NCBI GenBank assembly: GCA_011634665.1
Contig: WAEK01000016.1
Location: 888,501 to 952,500, forward strand
From: Mortierella sp. BCC40632
Taxonomy: Eukaryota > Mortierellomycota > Mortierellomycetes > Mortierellales > Mortierellaceae
Length of the DNA stretch: 64,000 nt
Reading direction: 5' to 3'
Shown here: positions 1 to 10,286 of the stretch, piece after piece
How the letters are laid out: each line of letters begins with the position of its first letter
How positions within the stretch are numbered: position 1 is the first letter of the stretch
The notes under the pieces: generated by a model
Told to the model about the DNA's origin: nothing
The model's input: only the letters and a program-made list of their open reading frames with translations
The model's database searches: none
Translations under genes and position numbers: made by a program

Positions 1-764
1 TCGCCACACACGATGATCAAAGAGACATTGACTGAAAAGAGAGTGCGTGAGAGAGAGAGAGAGAGAGAGACCCGGCTTGCGCGGTCTCGTACTCACTATT
101 CACTTACAGCAATCCGATAAACACAAATGACGCTCTGAATTCGCTCGTGGACTCGGACCACATTTAGGCCACCTTTTTTTACTTTTCTCTCTTGTGAGTG
201 CCACTGTAAGCTGAGCTTCAAGAAAAGTAGGGAAACCACTGGAGTAATTAATGAACCCTCTGCAGGATGTCTGCACCTGTAGATGATAACTTTCAATTGT
301 TTGATTACCGCCTTGGCTGTCGTATTTGCAGGGTCATAAAGGCAATTGAAAGCCACTACTCGATAGTGGGCGTATACTCTCCATTTCTCTTTCTCGGCAC
401 TTGTTTTTGACTTATCGAGAGGAAAAAAAAAAAAAAGTCGTCCTTGGGGAGTTGGACGGGATAAACGGATTCAGACCTCGTAAGAGGCGGTTTATTGGTG
501 TATATACAGGCGCTGGAACTCCCAGTAACTGCTTCCAATGGGGTTCATCATCTAATCGGAACCGCTGGATTTGGGTTTTGCAATGTACTTTCCAGGAAAG
601 AAAGAAAAAGGGTCGCGAGACTTTAAAAACGCAGTAAAGGGAAGAGGAAAGGAGACCTCCAAACAAACTCGGATGACAGGATGGTCACAACTCCATCCTA
701 CAATGGACAAAATAAAAGAAATAAAAACGGTACAAAACTTTGCCTTGGTCAGGCCCATGGCTCT
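1..764. other. Left edge, no gene recognised
   Basis: No convincing coding exon is visible between the window edge and the stop of the BAG-domain gene. The stretch holds a (GA)n tract at about 51-71, an A-run near 423-436, and otherwise unique sequence. The right part is probably the 3' UTR and terminator of the minus-strand BAG gene; the left part may be the edge of a neighbour. Small open frames here have no recognisable motif. Confidence 0.4.
51..71. repeat. (GA)n microsatellite
   Basis: Uninterrupted alternating GA run of about 20 nt close to the window edge. Confidence 0.9.
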
Positions 765-2033
765 CTATGCATTGGGTCTGGGCAATTGTGGGACTGTCGT
801 TTTCGTCTTGGCCTTGAACGCATCTACCCGTTTAAGCAGACTTTCACTCTTGCCAATCAGCTCCTTGCGACGTTGGCGAATGCTAATATCGCCTCCACTC
901 TCGACAGCATCAATCCGGAGCATAGCCTTGGTCAGATTCTCTTCAGTCATCAAGATCTGGCGTTTGTTCTTGATGACTCCCGAGACAATCTGATCAAGCT
1001 CTTTTGAAAGGTTGTCCAGAGACTCGTTGATTTTGTTCAATTCCTCCTGGCTCTGCTCCAAGAGCTTGGGGTCAGGACCAGACTCTTCATCCTCTTCATC
1101 CTCATCTTCGTCTTGTTCTTGCTCTTGTTCATCGCTCTGTTCATCATCTTCTTCTTCCTCCGCCGGCGGCTGCCTCATTTCCACTCCGTTTGCTCGGTGC
1201 TTCTCGGTGTGTGACCTGTTTCGAGGCCTTACTGGCTCTTCTACCATTGGCTCATCGTCGCTCTCTTCGTCCTTGTCTTCGGTTGAGACCGCACCAAAGG
1301 CTGCTTGCATCATAGAATCAATATCGTTCGGGTTAATTTCTTGAGAAGGTTGGCGACGATTTGTACCCTGGCTCGGCACGGAGCGCTGTTGCTGCTGCTG
1401 CTTCTGGTGCTGTGTCTTGGAGGGTTGATTGCTCTTTGGCACTGTAGATTGTGGTGATTGCAGCTCTTGCTTGCTTGGCTTGCGGTGGCGCCTTCCACGT
1501 CTGTTCGACGATGGTGGGGAGGAGGCTTGAAGGGTTTGCTCTGTGCGCTGTTGTGGCCTGCGAGTCTGGGTCTGTTGTCTCATATTACCGGCATCTCGAT
1601 GTTGCGACTGGGCGTCCTGATAATGCATCTTTTCCTCTTCCTCTTCCTCCTCTTCTTCAGGCTGATAGCTCGGCTGCTGCTGCTGACGATACAAGTGCTG
1701 TTGGTGGTGCTGATGGCGCCTGGGAGGGGGTCTAAACTGCTTATGTTGCTGTGCAGCATAGAGGGGATCATTCTCGGGGTTGTCGTTGTCATCGTCTTCA
1801 TAGTCGTTTCTGTTGTCGTAGCCTTGAGGATAGGCATTCGCAGGGTAGCCTCGGCGGTATTGATCTTGACCAAATGGGGAACCGCCAAAAGGCGAACCAC
1901 CGAAGGGTGAGCCTCCAAAGGGATGGTCATCGAAACTTCCAAACGAGGGGAAGAAGTTGTCGCGATCTTGCCTCCGTCGACGAGAGGCAGCAGCATTCTG
2001 AGCCGCCCGTGGGTCAGAGAAAATAGAATACAT
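765..2033 (-). CDS. BAG-domain Hsp70 cochaperone-like protein
   Basis: Single-exon gene of 422 aa. The frame is open further upstream, but that part is low-complexity F/S/L translated from a CT-rich leader, so I take the ATG at 2033 (MYSIFSDPRA). The N-terminal third has four tandem FGGSP-type repeats. The middle is disordered: Q/P-rich, an acidic run (poly-E), basic patches, then a second acidic stretch. The C-terminal ~105 residues form a helical BAG domain, with IRQRRKELI followed by LLKRVDAF matching the last conserved helix that contacts the Hsp70 ATPase domain. BAG proteins act as nucleotide-exchange factors for Hsp70. The domain call rests on pattern only; the low-complexity N-terminus suggests an additional, perhaps aggregation-linked, role (inference). 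Confidence 0.8.
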   Translation of the reverse strand: MYSIFSDPRAAQNAAASRRRRQDRDNFFPSFGSFDDHPFGGSPFGGSPFGGSPFGQDQYRRGYPANAYPQGYDNRNDYEDDDNDNPENDPLYAAQQHKQFRPPPRRHQHHQQHLYRQQQQPSYQPEEEEEEEEEKMHYQDAQSQHRDAGNMRQQTQTRRPQQRTEQTLQASSPPSSNRRGRRHRKPSKQELQSPQSTVPKSNQPSKTQHQKQQQQQRSVPSQGTNRRQPSQEINPNDIDSMMQAAFGAVSTEDKDEESDDEPMVEEPVRPRNRSHTEKHRANGVEMRQPPAEEEEDDEQSDEQEQEQDEDEDEEDEESGPDPKLLEQSQEELNKINESLDNLSKELDQIVSGVIKNKRQILMTEENLTKAMLRIDAVESGGDISIRQRRKELIGKSESLLKRVDAFKAKTKTTVPQLPRPNA

Positions 2034-3225
2034 TGTTGGACTAGGTGGGCTATTGAGTGGGGAGGGGATGTGCGTGAAAGAGTGAGAGTGCGAGAGAGAG
2101 AGAGAATGAAAGAAAGGAAGGAAGAAAGAGAGAAAGAAAGACAAAGAGAACGCGAAGAGATGTGGATGTGAAAAAGTGGATCTGCAACAGAAAGAGTCAG
2201 TAAGAGAAAAAAAGACAGGGTTTGCCTGCGGCTTTATCACTCTTCCGAGCCACAACCCCGCGAATGGCCTGCACGGCCCTCGAAACATATCGCATCATCT
2301 CGACGCGCCTAGAAGGTTTTTTGTGTGTCTGTCTTCCGTCTGTCTGTCTGTGTCTTCCCGACACACGTCATAAGGGACGATAGATATGATATGTCCTGCA
2401 GTCCTCGAATACAGACAACATTAGCCATTTGACCAGCCTTTTCTTCATCAGATCAGAGCAAGTTCATTTGGGAGTGGCACTACTCAACCTTTGTGGACAA
2501 AGCGAAAGTCAAGCGGCCATCGAACCACTTGGGACATTTGGGTGCATTTGGGATTCGGACGCTTTGCTAAGGAAAAAAAAAAAAAAAAAAAGTTCGGCTC
2601 ATGCATCGATCCCCAAGAGAGTCTGGAAGATGCATTGTAATTCCTCCTTGAATCAATGTTAGCCTGTTTCCCAGTCGGGAAACGAGCTATGCTACTGGAG
2701 AGAAACCTCAGTGTAGACTCTAGGCTCTTGCGCTTTGCTGTGCATCTCACAAGTCCAGGGGCCTCTTTCACTTTTGTGCTAAACATCCGAATAACGCTGT
2801 TGGATGCATTTTGACTAAAAAGTCCAAGTAGCAAGTAGACCACTACGCATACGCGATACCCTGAAACATTCCTTGCCTTTTGAAGAGCTGTATTGTTGAC
2901 AAATCTCACCAATCCATCCTATGAGCCTAGGCTACACAGCCTCTGTGGTAGTAATCGAGTTACTGAGATTGCCACCCTGCATCTGGTCAATTTCGGAAGC
3001 ATGCTCTTAAGAGTCGTCTGGTCATGGAGTACAGGGGTCTTCTCATATCAAGTTAATTCTCGCACTTTACATCGTGTAGATATTTTCTTCTCGGATATAC
3101 TAAAACACGCCTTTAATGCCCTAAAAGTTAATTAACTTTTTATCTATTCTCTCTATAGACATCTGTAGCCCAAAGCATCTTTTTTCCTGACTTGCTTAGA
3201 TATATCAAGGTACATTCCATTGCGT
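2034..3225. promoter_or_regulatory. Intergenic: BAG gene upstream region and ACOX 3' region
   Basis: Both flanking genes are on the minus strand, so the left part should be the promoter and leader of the BAG gene (GA-rich on the plus strand, hence CT-rich in the sense strand, 2080-2170). The right part should carry the acyl-CoA oxidase 3' UTR. An A-run lies at about 2573-2591 and a strong hairpin at 2661-2688. No coding exon is seen. Confidence 0.55.
2661..2688. other. Imperfect inverted repeat (hairpin)
   Basis: GTTTCCC (2666-2672), loop AGTC, GGGAAAC (2677-2683) is a perfect 7-bp stem. It extends outward through one wobble and one mismatch to AGC/GCT. It lies between the BAG promoter and the ACOX 3' end. 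Confidence 0.6.
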
Positions 3226-6108
3226 CTAGAGCTTGGCAGGACCATGCTGGTTCAAGATAGGAACAATGAGATCTTTGAATCCATCCATGACACCGTCCTT
3301 GTTGATGGCCTGCTTCTGAGCGGCATCCCAGAGATGCTTGTAGGCATCGCCATCATAGCTTCCAAGGGCACTATTCAAGAAAAAGTCTGGAAAGTCGAAT
3401 GCATCCCCAAGACTAACCATATCCACAGCCAACTGGCTCTGAAGTTGCTTGATCTGCTGACGAAGAGCCTGGCATTGGTTGGCGGACAAATAGAGATCCT
3501 CGAGATAGTCACCGAGCGAGGCTTGGATCGTGTGCAATGCAAAAAGATCTGAAAGTCGCTTCAAGACCTTGACCGTCTCGAGAGCACGACCATCGTTTGC
3601 TGCCTTGGCCACTGCTTCAATCGAGCTTCTAGCCAAGACATATTGCGAGTGTGCGTGGCACAGCTTCCAGCATTCCAAGTTCAGGTCACTCCAGATCGTA
3701 CCCTCCTGAATGGCTGCCACACCAAGCTCGGCCACAAATCGGCCAGCACGATGCTCAAAGGCTGCCAGCTGGATCTCGGGCCTGAGCCAATCCCCTGGCG
3801 TGACCGCCACGCACCTCTCAGCTTGGAAGGCGGATTGATCGACTGTCCTGATAACATACTTTGAGAAGGGCGTTACCTCGTCAGGATTGGTGGTTGCTAC
3901 CTTGAGCTGCTTCAAAAGATATCTAGCCGATTGCTGGGTCAAGAGGAAGTTGTCGCCCTGGAAAGAAAAAACACATATGTCAATATCAGAGCAATGAATT
4001 CGGACAAATGCAAATAAACAAACCAGGCAGGCTATCCAATATTGAATGACATACCTCATAGGTGTTGGAAGGAACATAGGAAGCCCAAAGCTGAGAAAGG
4101 CCGCTAAAATGCGAGTAGCCATGACCGCCCATCAACTTTCTGCAGTCCTCGATACCAGACGCCGCCATTGTTGAACAGGTGCTCTTTAGTCCCGAGCTGA
4201 TGGCGTGAACTTCGGCCAGGGATGAGATGTTCTCCTGCATCAATTCAGACAACATGTTGTTGTACATGTCTGTCATTTTGTTGCCGGCAGCCAACATGGC
4301 AAAGACCTGAGCGACCATAGGGAAGAGACGAGCCTGAACCATTGGGTAGTTGATCACCTGGGTCTCCAAGTTGGGGTTGGTAGTGTCCTTCTGGCTCGTC
4401 GGGACATGGAACTGGCGACGAACAGTGCAGTATCGGGTAGCGATCGTGGTAGCTCTGGCGAGAATCAATCCACCTCCATGGACCATTTGTGATCGAAGCA
4501 ACACCATCGAGCCATACGAAAGCTTGAATTAACAGGAGGAAATCGTTCAACAGTTAGGGGATGGACATGTCAAAGTTACCCAGTGTACTAGTATGCAAAC
4601 GCGCCTCAAGACCTTACCTTGCTATGTGGAGGCTTGATGTACTTGCCGTCCCTGGTTACCTTTGCGAATCGCATCAGCATGTTTTCTCTTGGGATTGGGT
4701 AGCGGTCGAAACGGACATCTGTAATCAAAGGAAGACAAGTTTGAGATTCTCGAATAAGCTGAATGTTTCGGCTGCGCTGCTGGGAGGGGGGTCCCTTGTC
4801 AAGCAAACTAAGTTCTAAGAATGATTCTCTTACAGCCATTGTCGATCTTTGAGAAGCCTCCGTAGGCCTTAGGTCCAATATCACCAACAGTGACTCCAGA
4901 GAAGGGACGGAGATCTTTGGGTGATCGAATTGGAACAATGAATCCATGTGCACCATAGTCCTTGCCGTCAATGATCAGGCGTGCTTGGATAAGAGCATGC
5001 GTGGCAATGACGCCCAGGCCGCCGATCCACCACTTGGATGCAGAGAAGGATTCACTGTGAAGAATCCACTTGTCTGAATCACGGTCCAGAGTAGCAGTGG
5101 TCTCCAACTCGGACAGGTTGCCTAGTTGATAATGAAGGACAGAGTTAGAAACGCAATAAAGTCAGTCTCTTCCTCGTCCGAGGCACACGCATGCCAGTAT
5201 TGCAAACATACTTCCGTGTCCAAGCTCCGTCTGTGCGTAGCAGCCGATGATCTGATGATTCTCTGCAAGGGGGCCCCAGAATTTGGCTTGTTCATCCGAA
5301 CCCTGTGCATAAATGATCGGGAGAAACGCAGTCTCATGCAAGGTAATCTATAAACCAAGGGACCGATCGGGCGCAGAACACGAAACAAGTGAAGGGACAG
5401 TGAGCGAACTTTGTTCTCAATTCTCTACCACCATGTGACAATAAAAAAAATGGGTAGTTGAACTTACGGGAAGATATTCGTCAACGAATCCCAAGCCTGA
5501 GTGCGAGGGTAATTGTTACCCCGGTGCGAGAAAACAGACACAAATCCCAGATGGCAGTGAAGATCAAGGATAAACCCATGAGATGATCGATGATCGAGAA
5601 TAAAAGAGAAAAAAGAAAAAGAAAAAAGAGGGATTCTCTGTAAGTAATCATGTTCTGACCTTTGGTGGGCTTCGTTCAGTGCCCGTGATCAAGAGTCTCC
5701 ACCTATCAACTCACATGTAAGCATTTCTTCGTTGGTCAACTTGTGCTCTTCCTTGAGTTGGTAGATCCGACGACTCATTTTCAGACCTAGCTTCACATCT
5801 TCAACTCTGCTCAGGCCGATTCTAGCAGGGGTATGAGAGGAAAAGGGGAGGCAGAAACAGTGGAAAGTCCGGTGTCAGGTTGAGAGTTAGGGGAAGAGGG
5901 GTAGCAGTGGATGCAGGCGAGTTTCGGCTTTCCTGACTCACCTGTTGTCTTGACTGAAGACAGGATCGTTGGCAACAAGAGCAGCCAGTTCACGACGTCG
6001 CTTAATTTGCTCATCGGAGCCATGAATGTAGCGGGTCATGTCATCGAGAGGAAATGATGCCTTTGCCCTGGCTGCAGCCAGGTCTTTCATCTGCTGGGAT
6101 GATGCCAT
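3226..6108 (-). CDS. POX1: Peroxisomal acyl-CoA oxidase
   Basis: Eight exons on the minus strand: 6108-5942, 5821-5715, 5496-5468, 5347-5212, 5121-4834, 4718-4618, 4522-4055 and 3957-3226. They sum to 2028 nt and give 675 aa, the usual family length. The enzyme oxidises acyl-CoA to trans-2-enoyl-CoA with FAD and passes electrons to O2, making H2O2; it is the first step of peroxisomal beta-oxidation. Visible signatures are GHGSNLSELETTATLD (FAD/substrate region) and TYEGDN, whose glutamate (about residue 432, at the exon 7/8 junction) matches the catalytic base of mammalian ACOX. The protein ends in A-K-L, a canonical type-1 peroxisome targeting signal. Exon 3 is a 29-nt microexon. The gene is divergent from RRP43 with a shared upstream region. 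Confidence 0.95.
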
Positions 6109-6156
6109 TGGATTGGACAGGAGGGAATGAAAGGGAGTAGGTGGTGAGCCGAGGTT

Positions 6157-6191
<35 letters not shown>

Positions 6192-6762
6192 AAAGAAAAA
6201 AGAAAGGTAAAGAGAGAGAGGGGGGAAAAAAAAGAGAGAGAAGCTTTCTTCTCAAAAAAATCTCCACGACTGGCCCCTCGGCTCGCTCGCACCCCTTACT
6301 GTCCCTCATTACCGCCCATGATACGGATCGACGGCATCGACATTGGTGTGGGGAAAAAGAGAGGAGGCTCCGCTTATAGTTGTGGAGAGCGTAGAAGGCG
6401 AACCTTCATTCTCTCACGGATCCTCTCTCTCAAACCCGGTTGGCTCACGATTGCCCTTGCTCCGCGGTTCGGGCGACGCGAACCAAACACTCTTCTCGCC
6501 CTACAAATAAAGGAGCACACGGCATAACTTGTCTACCGTCCCTTCTGGGGATACACCCTGTAGGCTGAAGGATGAATGCTTGTTTGTGCCCATCACCAGT
6601 GGAGTTTTGGTCCGACGCGACATTCAGTCACGTGATCTTCCTCTCCCAAGTCTCTGTGACTATGGCTTGAATAGATCAACAAAAGACTTTTTTTTTTTTT
6701 CTTCTTCTTCATTCGCCCAACTCTTCACGAACGAACCAAGCTTCGTTTCTCTCACAGCAATC
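6109..6762. promoter_or_regulatory. Shared upstream region of acyl-CoA oxidase (-) and RRP43 (+)
   Basis: A 654-nt head-to-head interval. It contains a long A-rich tract (about 6162-6230, so T-rich on the ACOX sense strand) and a T-run with CT-rich leader (about 6688-6710) just before the RRP43 ATG. No motif that I can name with confidence. Confidence 0.6.
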
Positions 6763-7901
6763 ATGACTTCGACATCTATATCCGTCAGTGCAGCCGAGTC
6801 GCCCGCTTTCTCATTCTCGGCTTCAACTTTCCAAAAGCTTCATCCAGTTGAATTCTTCCGCAAATTTGTTTCGCAGGGCGTTCGACCCGATGGACGACTC
6901 TTGGAAGGCTTCCGCCCAACCACGGTTCACAAGAGTGTTATCTCGACCGCGAATGGGTCAGCAATGGTTCGTATTGGAGGAACAACAGTCATTTGTGGAG
7001 TCAAAGCAGAAGTAGCCGAACCCAAAATGGACTCACCCAATCAAGGATACCTTGGTAAGAATGAAAGAAGGAGAAGGTCATGCTGGTACAAAGAAAAAGC
7101 GCTTTCTTAAACTAACAGCCTAATTTCTCTCTCTCTCTCTCTTTTTGTCTCTAGTCCCGAATGTAGAACTGTCGCCTATCTGCTCAAGCTCATTTAGGCC
7201 AGGACCTCCAAGTGAACAGGCACAGGCTGTCTCGGAGGCGATCAATCGAGTATTGAAAGAAGGCAAGGTCATGGATTTAACCGATCTCTGCATTGAGGAA
7301 GGAAAAGCAGTATGGACTCTTTGGGCAGACGTCTCGTGCATCAGTTACGATGGCAACATCTATGATGCTGCACTCTTGTCGGTCATGGCTGCCCTTTCTG
7401 ATGGTAAGTGCTCAGTTTTTTTTTTTTTTTTTTTTTTTCAAAAAAAAAAATTGATCCGCATGGATACGCATTCTTTGGCACAGTATTGGGATAGCATAGG
7501 TCATTTTGCATTCGAACCCAGGAGTAAATACTGAAACCATCATCCACCATATTGTCTTTCTAGTCCGCATTCGTAAGCCAACATACAATGAGGGAATCAT
7601 CAAAGTCACTGGCGCCGAGATTCTGGATGACGAAAACTCGTTTACACTCAACCTTGCCAGAACACCTCTCAGTGCTACCTTTTCACTCTTTGACAGCTCC
7701 ATGACATTGCTCGCAGACGCCAATGCTGCCGAGGAGGCCGTTTGTCAGGGCGAGATCTCAGTCACGTTGGATGAACATGGACAAATTTGTGCATTGTCCA
7801 AGGTGGGCGCAGCATCGAGTTCACAGACATTGTTGAGGCAATGTCTTGCTGCAGCAAAGGCACGCACACAGGAACTCCGGTCCATTATTCGGTCACAATA
7901 A
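6763..7901 (+). CDS. RRP43: Exosome core subunit Rrp43 (EXOSC8-like, RNase PH fold)
   Basis: Three exons (6763-7054, 7155-7403, 7564-7901) give 292 aa. Rrp43 is one of the six RNase-PH-type ring subunits of the eukaryotic RNA exosome, which processes rRNA, snRNA and snoRNA 3' ends and degrades RNA in nucleus and cytoplasm; the ring is catalytically inactive. The N-terminal RNase PH domain shows GVRPDGRLLEGFRPT and later GGTTVICGVKAEVAEP. A C-terminal half follows with YDAALLSVMAAL-type sequence and the SVTLDEHGQICALSKVGAA stretch typical of EXOSC8. The ATG was chosen because it opens the conserved frame after a CT/T-rich leader. It could be confused with Rrp42 or Rrp45; length and C-terminus favour Rrp43. 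Confidence 0.88.
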
Positions 7902-8262
7902 AAACATAAAAAAAAAGAGCATCCCCCACCCTCCACTCCCGGCCAATTACGCTTTTTCGCAATATTCCAATTAGTCAACCATTTCGTCCTTATTCGCATG
8001 CATGGTTGGATCAGCGCGAGGACTTTCGTTGTAACAGCACCGGGTAGGTTTCTATTTGTTTTTTCTCCAAATGGAAGAAGAGTCGTGTTGCATGATTGGC
8101 AATGGGGGAAGGTGGAGGCTGAGGGGGTACTCAGGAATAATGGTAGCGGCTAGGAAGATGTTGGGTGAGGATGCAGGAAAAAAAAAAGAAAAGAAAAAAA
8201 GAAAAGATAGAAAAAGTACTGGAAAGCAAGATCAAATAAAAAAAGGGGAAATGACGCTAAGT
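7902..8262. other. Convergent 3' interval between RRP43 and AC40
   Basis: 361 nt between the two stop codons. AATAAA-like sequence directly follows the RRP43 stop (7899-7912, caataaaaac). A-rich on the right. No coding evidence. Confidence 0.5.
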
Positions 8263-9793
8263 CTAATCGGATTGGAGAGAAGCCTGAAGCGAACGCTTAA
8301 CTTGAGCGCACTTGTCGAACAGAACCTGGACGGCCTGAACAAACAAATCCTGAGGCTCAATTGCTCCCACAGACTCGATAGAAACTAATCGAGGAATATA
8401 AAAAAGGGCAGTAGAGGGCGGAACAATACAGTTAGTAAATGATCTGATGGGCGTCGAAAAAAAAATCTTTCAAAGGCGGAAGTATCCATAGTCAATCAAA
8501 GTGGACTGATTAGACATGCTCTCTTTCTTTCTCAACCTACAGATAAAATGGTCGCGGACACGAGTGAGCTTGACCTTATTCTCGAATTCAGAGTGACGGA
8601 GAACTTCTCGTGAGACAGTATCCTTCCTTGGGTTGACAACCACCGCCTTCTTAACACCGTTCTCAACAACAACGTCGACCACACCCTCAGGGAAGCACTT
8701 TTGGAATTTGACGGCACTCTCTCCAGTGATCTCTCCATTGATCAAGATTTCAGGCAAAAGGCGATATGTTGCCGTGGCGACGGGAGACCACTTGGCATGA
8801 TCCTGTCCAATACCCTTCTCACAGTGAACCTCTACATCTACCTCCTGTCCTGGTCTGAGCTTAGCAACGACAATATCATCATGGACTGGTTTGATTGGGC
8901 ACTCGCTGAATCGCTCCTGTTGATTGCCCTTGGGATCCCACTGGAGATCGCCCGAGTAGATGGTCGAGTGAATGTATTTCTTGAGAGGATCAGTCTCTGT
9001 GGGTGAAGCCTTAGGGTTGTGTGTGCACTTGGCTTTGAGTTTAAAGACGATCGTGTTGAGATCTGTAGGTGTGTCGTCCTTGGCTTTAAAGTCAAACTTA
9101 GTTGGGTCAGCAAGGATGGGGACCAAGCCCAAGCGGTGAGCAAGGACCTCATCGGCGATCACGGAGGTGTTATTCATGACAAAGACATTCGAGATGGCCA
9201 TCGTAGGGACCTCGGCAATCAAAATTCTCCGGAAGGCATTGGCAATAGCAGCGTCGACTCCAATCATGTCAAACTCCATATCCGTCTTGGACATGCGGTT
9301 GATCTTGATCTTGAAAGTCTGCTCGTCGTTTTTGGAGAAAAAGAAAAGAAGTCCAAGATTTAGATGTTAGTCGCCATTTACAGGATCTAACAAAGAGAAG
9401 TCAGTCTAGCAAGAGTCGATATCACAATGAGATTCCAGCGATCGTCTCTAATGGAAATGTGGACAGCGGAGGACTGTATTGCTTCCATACCTCCTTGAAT
9501 TTTTCGAGATCCCATGCCAGGTCGATTCCAGGATAGTTGTGTGGGTAGTCCGTAGCAGCGGTCTATAAGAATCGGCAGAAAGAAGAAAGAGAGTAAAAGA
9601 GAAAACAAGGTAGGGACCAGGCTTCATTGTTAGACAAGTCGAGCAACAGGGTGTAATTGCCTTGCAGGTTCTTCCAGCTGAAAAGAAGGGAGGGTGAGAT
9701 GCATACACTAGTGACACGGTCACGCTCGACAATGACTCTAGAGCGCAGGGTGTTCAAGTCGTTGTGCTTGAAATCTTTCTTCTCGGAAACCAT
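8263..9793 (-). CDS. RPC40: RNA polymerase I and III shared subunit AC40 (RPAC1)
   Basis: Four exons on the minus strand: 9793-9707, 9562-9491, 9318-8541 and 8384-8263, giving 352 aa in frame. AC40 is the alpha-like subunit that pairs with AC19 to nucleate assembly of RNA polymerases I and III. Visible signatures are DAAIANAFRRILIAEVPT (alpha-motif dimerisation helix), QDHAKWSPVATATYR, and at the last splice junction DHFIF followed by SIESVGAIEPQDLF. The short first two exons encode YPHNYPGIDLAWDLEKFKE, matching the family N-terminus, which supports the chosen start. The gene is tail to tail with RRP43 and on the same strand as DRS1, all ribosome-production genes. Confidence 0.93.
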
Positions 9794-10286
9794 GGCTGCG
9801 TGTGTAAGAACTGGAAGGGTTGATGTTACAAATGGGGTAAAAAAAAGGTAAAAAAAAAACTGATGTCAACCAGAGCCACAACATCAAAATAGATCTGCCA
9901 CTGCAGCTACTAACAGAACTGGCCAGTAGTCTCAGCCACCTACTTTCCCCGTGACGATTTGATGATTAGGTAGGACATGTTCTTGTCCATAGCTCACTTC
10001 TCTTATGTTCAGCACCTCGTCATGGGTCGCCGTTTCTCTATGGCTATTCCTTAAAAAGCGGCACAAAGCTGTCTTCCACCTGGCACAAAAGTTGGCTCTC
10101 CAGGGCCCAAGCAAGCTTCGTATCGACGTTCAGTGCAACATTTACCATATCATTAGGTACGCCTACACATATCCATAATATAGCTAGGGAGCCAATTGAT
10201 GGTTTTTTTTAAATGAAGGGAGGTAGTCTATTGGGAATGCAAGTGGATGATGGATGCTGCCAAGAGGCCAGACTGGGATTTACTAT
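9794..10286. promoter_or_regulatory. Intergenic: AC40 promoter and DRS1 3' end
   Basis: 493 nt between the AC40 ATG and the DRS1 stop, both genes on the minus strand. Mostly unique sequence with short A-runs near 9840-9858. No additional exon or RNA gene is recognised. Confidence 0.5.
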
